DNA from: Chloroflexi bacterium OHK40
GTDB lineage: Bacteria > Chloroflexota > Chloroflexia > Chloroflexales > Chloroflexaceae
DNA length: 39,031 nucleotides
Reading direction: 5' to 3'
Assembly (NCBI GenBank): GCA_004367505.1
Contig: SFCB01000279.1
Span: 1 to 39,031, forward strand
Made by a program: the position numbers and the translations under genes. Positions 34,803 through 39,031 of the stretch are shown one piece after another. Under the pieces are notes generated by a model that saw only the letters and a program-made list of their open reading frames with translations, had not been told where the DNA came from and did not search any database. Every line of letters begins with the position of its first letter. The stretch's first letter is position 1.

Positions 34803-37331
34803 CTACTCCACGAGGGCCGGGCTCTCCTCCGGCTCCTGGGGCGTCTCGCTGCCATCGCCATCGATCTGGCGCTGGGAGCGCAAGCGCAGCTCATCATTGA
34901 GCACATCGACCACGATCGTATCGCCCTCCTGGAAGCGGCCCTCAAGCAGCCCCTCGGCCAGCGGGTCCTCGATCAGGTTCGTGATGATCCGGCGGAGCGG
35001 CCGGGCGCCGAAGGCCGGATCATAGCCCCGGCGGGAGAGCAGATCCAGGGCGTCCTGTCGCACATCGAGTCGCATCTGGTGCTCATCGAGCTGCTTCTGC
35101 ACCCGCTTGAGCATCAGCGTGGTGATGGCCTGGATCTCCTCCGTCGTCAGCGGATGGAAGATGATCGTCGCATCGATGCGATTGAGGAACTCTGGCCGGA
35201 ACAGGCTCTTGAGCGCATCGTCCACCTTCCGGCGCATATCGGTCTGGTCGATCTCATCGGCGTTACCACCGAAGCCGATCCGGCTGGCACGGCGGATGTG
35301 CTCGGTGCCGACATTCGAGGTCATGATGATGATCGTATTGCGGAAGTCGACCTTGCGGCCCTTGCCGTCGGTGAGATTACCGTCCTCCAGCACCTGCAGC
35401 AGCAGATTGAAGGCGTCGGGGTGGGCCTTCTCGATCTCATCGAAGAGCACCACACAGTAGGGCTTGCGGCGCACGGCATCGGTGAGCTGGCCACCCTCAC
35501 CGTAGCCCACATAGCCAGGGGGCGAGCCAACGAGGCGCGACGTAGTATGGCGCTCCTGGAACTCGGACATATCGATCTTGATCAGCGAGTCCTCGGAGCC
35601 GAACATAAACTCGGCCAGCGTCTTAGCGAGCTCAGTCTTCCCGACGCCGGTGGGGCCAAGGAAGATAAAGCTCCCGATCGGCCGCTTGGGGTCCTTCAGG
35701 CCAGCGCGGGCGCGGCGCACCGCCTTGGAGATCGTCACAATCGCCTCTTGCTGGCCGATCACCCGGTTATGGAGAAACTCCTCCATCTGCATCAGGCGCA
35801 CCGTCTCATCACCCTTGAGGCGCGTCACGGGGATGCCCGTCCACATCCCGACAACCTCGGCGATATCCTCCTCGGTGACGTAAGGGCGTTCGATCACACG
35901 GTCATCACCGGCGCTGGCGCCCATCTCCTGCTCGATCGCCGCGATGCGGCCCTGCATCCGCTCCTCGCGGTCGCGCAGTTCGGAGGCGAGCTCGTACTGC
36001 TTATCCTCGAGCGCGGCCTCGCGCTCTTTGCGCAGCGCCTCGAGGCCGCGCAGGGCATCGCGGAGCTGGGGCGGCGTCGCGGAGCGATACATCCGCACCC
36101 GGCTCGCCGCCTCATCGATCAGATCGATCGCCTTATCCGGAAGGAATCGGTCAGGCACATAGCGGGCGGAGAGCGCCGCAGCGGCCTTGATCGCCTCATC
36201 GGAGATCTGGAGCTGGTGGAAGTCCTCATAGCGGGACTTGATCCCACGGAGAATCTGGACGGTATCCTCAAGCGAGGGCTCATCAACCATCACGGGCTGA
36301 AAGCGACGCTCCAGGGCGGCATCGCGCTCAATATACTTGCGATACTCATCGAGGGTCGTCGCGCCGATCGTCTGGAGCTCGCCACGGGAGAGCGCGGGCT
36401 TCAGAATATTGGCGGCATCGAGGGTCCCTTCGGCGCCACCGGCACCGATGATGGTATGGAACTCATCGATGAAGAGAATGCAGCGCGTCTCCTTAATCTC
36501 GTCGATCACCCGCTTCAGGCGCTCCTCAAACTGGCCACGGTACTTCGTACCGGCCACCAGAGCACCCATATCGAGCGTCACCACGCGCTTTCCCTTGATG
36601 CTATCGGGCACATCGCCCTGGATGATCCGCTGAGCCAGCCCCTCGACAATCGCCGTCTTGCCGACGCCAGGCTCCCCGATCAGGGCGGGATTATTCTTGG
36701 TGCGGCGCGAGAGAATCTGGATCACACGCTCGATCTCGTGCTGGCGCCCAATGATCGGGTCGAGCCGGCCGGCCTCGGCCATCTCGGTAAGGTCGGTGCC
36801 GAGCGCATCGAGGTAGGGCGTCTTCGACTGGCGCTGGGCAGTAGCCTGGCTCCCGGCGCCGCCGCGCTGCTCGGCCGTACCGGCCGTACCGTGGCGGAGC
36901 ACGCGCATCACCTGGTTGCGCACCTGCTCCAGGCTTACCCCCATAATATCGAGCACACCGGTGGCCACACCCTCGCCATTGCGCACCAGGCCAAGCAAGA
37001 GGTGCTCGGTGCCAATATAGTGGTGATTGAGGCGGCTGGCCTCCTCAATCGCAAACTTGATCACCTTCTGGGCGCGGGCGGTGAGCTCCTGATCGGTGGT
37101 GGGCTGACCCTCACCCATCCCCACAATAAACTCCACTGCGCTGCGGGCCTGAGCCAGCTTGACCCCCAGATCATCGAGGACACGCGCGGCGATCCCCTCA
37201 CTCTCGCGGATGAGCCCGAGGAGGATATGCTCGGTGCCGATGTAAGGGTGATTGAATGAGCGCGCCTCTTCATGCGCGAGCTGCAGCACCTGCTTGGCCC
37301 GCTTCGTAAATTTACTGTAGAGGTCAGACAT
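34803..37331 (-). CDS. clpC: ATP-dependent Clp protease ATP-binding subunit ClpC
   Basis: The 842-residue AAA+ unfoldase delivers substrates to ClpP. The order is a double Clp_N repeat (1-145: [28 protein letters not shown], repeated at [11 protein letters not shown]), first AAA+ with Walker A GEPGVGKT (219-226) and [14 protein letters not shown], a UVR-type middle segment ([16 protein letters not shown]), second AAA+ with GPTGVGKTE (559-567) and [14 protein letters not shown], and the C-terminal ClpB-D2-small domain. The middle UVR element identifies ClpC rather than ClpA or ClpB. The ATG at 37329-37331 ([10 protein letters not shown]) has GGAG 6-7 nt upstream; the GTG 12 nt earlier overlaps that ribosome site. 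No CIRCE or CtsR-like operator is seen upstream. It follows rpsA after 229 bp. Confidence 0.97.
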   Translation of the reverse strand: MSDLYSKFTKRAKQVLQLAHEEARSFNHPYIGTEHILLGLIRESEGIAARVLDDLGVKLAQARSAVEFIVGMGEGQPTTDQELTARAQKVIKFAIEEASRLNHHYIGTEHLLLGLVRNGEGVATGVLDIMGVSLEQVRNQVMRVLRHGTAGTAEQRGGAGSQATAQRQSKTPYLDALGTDLTEMAEAGRLDPIIGRQHEIERVIQILSRRTKNNPALIGEPGVGKTAIVEGLAQRIIQGDVPDSIKGKRVVTLDMGALVAGTKYRGQFEERLKRVIDEIKETRCILFIDEFHTIIGAGGAEGTLDAANILKPALSRGELQTIGATTLDEYRKYIERDAALERRFQPVMVDEPSLEDTVQILRGIKSRYEDFHQLQISDEAIKAAAALSARYVPDRFLPDKAIDLIDEAASRVRMYRSATPPQLRDALRGLEALRKEREAALEDKQYELASELRDREERMQGRIAAIEQEMGASAGDDRVIERPYVTEEDIAEVVGMWTGIPVTRLKGDETVRLMQMEEFLHNRVIGQQEAIVTISKAVRRARAGLKDPKRPIGSFIFLGPTGVGKTELAKTLAEFMFGSEDSLIKIDMSEFQERHTTSRLVGSPPGYVGYGEGGQLTDAVRRKPYCVVLFDEIEKAHPDAFNLLLQVLEDGNLTDGKGRKVDFRNTIIIMTSNVGTEHIRRASRIGFGGNADEIDQTDMRRKVDDALKSLFRPEFLNRIDATIIFHPLTTEEIQAITTLMLKRVQKQLDEHQMRLDVRQDALDLLSRRGYDPAFGARPLRRIITNLIEDPLAEGLLEGRFQEGDTIVVDVLNDELRLRSQRQIDGDGSETPQEPEESPALVE

Positions 37332-37401
37332 GGTGTTCTCCACTAGCTATCCCTGGACCAGTTTGCTGGTGCGCCCACAGGGATCCGGGTACAGGCGGAC
37401 C

Positions 37402-37427
37402 GATGCCCGAGTGCAGAACCGGGCATC
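37402..37427. other. Weak hairpin in the rpsA-clpC spacer
   Basis: GATGCCCG (37402-37409) pairs with CGGGCATC (37420-37427) around a 10-nt loop, in the 229-bp spacer 37332-37560. No T-tract follows on the minus strand, so it is at most a weak attenuator or pause. Other GC-rich partial inverted repeats lie at about 37500-37550. I find no confident clpC promoter. Confidence 0.3.
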
Positions 37428-37560
37428 TGAGCAGGCATCGGGGCTCCTCAGTTGCCGCGTGGGTGGCGGGGTGCAGGGCAGGAGGCTCTGCGGGGGTAGG
37501 GGCGAGCCGGGAGCCGCGCGGGGTTGCCGCTCCACGCGGGTGGCCTCGGCCCGGGAATCA

Positions 37561-38772
37561 TCACTCGTCGGCCGGTGCATCGGCCTCATCGGACGGCTCC
37601 ACCTCGCGGTTGAGGCGCAGGCTCAGGCCCATCCGCTTACGGGCCGGGTCGATGCGAATAATACGGGCCTGCACCACATCGCCTTCGGCGACGATCTCCC
37701 TGGGGTGTTGGATGCGCTCATCGCCCATCTCGGAGATATGGATCAGCCCCTCGATACCGTCCTCGATCCGGGCAAAGGCGCCGAAGGAGGCCAGTTGGGT
37801 AATCGTGCCCTCGACCACCTGGCCGAGCTGGTACTTCTCGCCGGCCCGCGTCCAGGGCTCGCCCTGAGTCCGCTTGATCGACAGCGCGATGCGCTTGCGC
37901 TCGTTGTCGATACTGAGGATGTAGACCTGGACCTTGTCGCCCACCTTGAGCACCTCGCCGGGGTGCTTCACCCGGCTCCAGGAGATCTCGGAAAGGTGGA
38001 CAAGCCCGTCGGCGCCGCCGATATCGACAAAGGCGCCAAAGTCGCACACGGAACTCACCGTACCGGTACGCACATCGCCCTCCTGCAACCGGGAGAGCAG
38101 TTCGTCCTTCTTGAGCTCCCGTGACTCCTGCACAGCCTGGCGCTCGGAGAGGATGAGCCGGTTCCGGTTCCGGTTGATCTCGATCACTTTCAGCGACAGG
38201 TCCGTATTGACCATTCGGGCCATATCCGACTGCTTCTGGGTATCGGGGCCGCGGCTAATACCGGTGACCTGTGAGGCCGGCACGAAGCCGCGCACACCGT
38301 CGAGATTGACGAGCAGGCCACCCTTGTTGTAATTCACCACACGAGCCGTAATCACATCACCCTTCTCATACGCCGTCTGGAGCGCCCGCCAACTCCGCTC
38401 CTGGCGGGCCTTATCCACCGAGAGGATCGCGCGGCCCTCTTTATCCTCCGACTGTACCACAAAGACCAGCAGTGGATCACCCACCTGGAGGGCGGCCCGG
38501 TCCTCCGGAGAAAGCGACTGCATCTCGCGAGCGGGCACAATGCCCTCGGCCTTGGCCCCGATATCGACCAGGATCTCGTCCCGGTCGATGCGCATGATCT
38601 TCCCGTCAACCGTGTCGCCATACTTCAAGTTGCGGTAGTCGTGCGCGGGATCGCGGAGGAACTGCTCCATCAGAGCCAGATCCTCGGCATCGGCCAGGCT
38701 TGCGCCGTTCTCAACGTGCTCCGATGACGGCGAAGCCGTAGATTCGTCGGCGATCCCCTTCAGCTCTTCCAT
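37561..38772 (-). CDS. rpsA: 30S ribosomal protein S1, four S1 domains
   Basis: The 403-residue protein has an acidic N-terminus (1-48) and four OB-fold S1 domains at about 51-121, 138-211, 231-301 and 317-386. The last two carry the strong signatures CDFGAFVDIGGADGLVHLSE and SFGAFARIEDGIEGLIHISE. It binds mRNA on the 30S subunit to help initiation. The four-domain form is shorter than the six-domain enterobacterial protein and matches S1 of many non-proteobacteria. The second domain contains GLLVNLDGVRGFVPAS, typical of S1 domain families. The ATG at 38770-38772 has AAGGA about 7 nt upstream and a consensus promoter about 65 nt further. Acidic extensions at both ends are usual. Confidence 0.95.
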   Translation of the reverse strand: MEELKGIADESTASPSSEHVENGASLADAEDLALMEQFLRDPAHDYRNLKYGDTVDGKIMRIDRDEILVDIGAKAEGIVPAREMQSLSPEDRAALQVGDPLLVFVVQSEDKEGRAILSVDKARQERSWRALQTAYEKGDVITARVVNYNKGGLLVNLDGVRGFVPASQVTGISRGPDTQKQSDMARMVNTDLSLKVIEINRNRNRLILSERQAVQESRELKKDELLSRLQEGDVRTGTVSSVCDFGAFVDIGGADGLVHLSEISWSRVKHPGEVLKVGDKVQVYILSIDNERKRIALSIKRTQGEPWTRAGEKYQLGQVVEGTITQLASFGAFARIEDGIEGLIHISEMGDERIQHPREIVAEGDVVQARIIRIDPARKRMGLSLRLNREVEPSDEADAPADE

Positions 38773-38842
38773 GCGCCGTCCTTAAGGTAGCGTGCGACGA
38801 ACCCCGAAGTGGCGGCTGGGAATGGCGAGGACAGTCCTTGAC

Positions 38843-38871
38843 ATTATACGCTGCGCATGATCAAAAAGCAA
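38843..38871 (-). promoter_or_regulatory. Sigma70-type promoter of rpsA
   Basis: The minus strand has TTGCTT (complement of 38866-38871), a 17-nt spacer and a perfect TATAAT (complement of 38843-38848). Transcription would begin near 38836, giving a leader of about 64 nt before the rpsA ATG, long enough for autoregulation by S1, though no structure is evident. Confidence 0.7.
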
Positions 38872-38953
38872 GGGTATGGGGCAGGATAGGGCTTCGTGAT
38901 GCGGAGTACGGGCTAGCACGGAGCGAGGAGGGGGAAGGGGCGTAGAGGACGCT

Positions 38954-39007
38954 ATGGCTGCGACGGTGGAACTACAGGCCGATCGCGTAGACGGGGCGCT
39001 CGTCGGG
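38954..39007 (+). CDS. Possible start of a divergent gene, cut off by the contig end
   Basis: An ATG at 38954 with AGAGGA about 5-6 nt upstream opens a frame of 18 genomic codons (MAATVELQADRVDGALVG) running into the adapter at 39008. The codons have high third-position GC like neighbouring genes. It would be divergent from rpsA. It is too short to identify; it may be a real 3'-truncated gene or chance. Confidence 0.3.
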
Positions 39008-39031
39008 CTGTCTCTTATACACATCTGACGC
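39008..39031. other. Nextera transposon adapter (sequencing artefact)
   Basis: The last 24 bases begin CTGTCTCTTATACACATCT, the 19-bp Tn5 mosaic end used in Nextera libraries, and continue GACGC as in the read-1 adapter. This is library sequence, not genome. The apparent minus-strand reading frame starting MCIRDS (39024 downward) is its translation and not a gene. Confidence 0.98.

Noticed and set aside
37332-37560. CIRCE or CtsR operator before clpC
   Set aside because: Neither the TTAGCACTC/GAGTGCTAA pair nor a tandem heptad GGTCAAA-type box is present in the spacer.
38782-39024. Minus-strand frame of 80 codons beginning MCIRDS
   Set aside because: Its start comes from the Nextera adapter; the remainder is rpsA upstream DNA containing the promoter.
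1-39031. tRNA, rRNA, insertion sequences, phage genes or defence systems
   Set aside because: No cloverleaf-like sequence, conserved rRNA stretch, transposase, integrase or defence gene was recognised on either strand.

Overview
The window is GC-rich, densely coded chromosomal DNA, most likely from a member of the Chloroflexota (class Chloroflexia). This rests on familiar protein types, not on any search: CSLREA/beta-helix/DUF11 secreted giants, a soluble double-cyclase-ATPase-TPR protein, a multi-GAF histidine kinase, a USP-GpgS fusion, and a secreted protein ending in a YRVSLPMLRR-like tail. It is a whole contig or a contig end. The left edge falls inside near-identical DUF11 repeats, and the last 24 bases (39008-39031) are Nextera transposon adapter, not genomic sequence.

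Layout. 2-2038 (+): 3' part of a DUF11-repeat surface protein, followed by hairpins and small repeats. 2406-2882 (-): a small membrane protein, divergent from 3066-6656 (+), a cytoplasmic multi-GAF/PAS histidine kinase; both have good sigma70-type promoters in the shared spacer. From 33198 down to 7047 everything is on the minus strand. In transcription order: an amidohydrolase, a Memo/LigB-like protein and a zinc alcohol dehydrogenase; then GH63 hydrolase, GT4 glycosyltransferase, USP-GpgS and GH13_18 phosphorylase; then a TrhA/hemolysin III membrane protein; a 3204-residue secreted giant; a two-cyclase/AAA/TPR protein; and a 142-residue conserved small protein. 33332-34585 (+) is an M24 metallopeptidase divergent from the amidohydrolase. 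34803-37331 (-) is ClpC and 37561-38772 (-) is ribosomal protein S1, a housekeeping block with a clear S1 promoter and a clear ClpC terminator.

Two parts deserve most attention. The first is a compatible-solute island (22328-29356) that appears able to make glucosyl-3-phosphoglycerate (GpgS, fused to two universal-stress-protein domains), to use or extend glucosylglycerate (a GT4 that could be a mannosylglucosylglycerate synthase), and to break it down both by hydrolysis (GH63) and by phosphorolysis (GH13_18). The second is the 9.6-kb gene at 11434-21048. Its product joins a Sec signal and CSLREA motif, a very long parallel beta-helix, a PPC-like beta-sandwich split by 15 tandem (P/G)LGFSN hexapeptides, a gingipain-like C25 caspase-fold protease with a visible His/Cys dyad, Ig-like domains and 27 RTX calcium-binding nonapeptides. 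The hexapeptide insertion and this combination of domains are the best candidates here for something undescribed.
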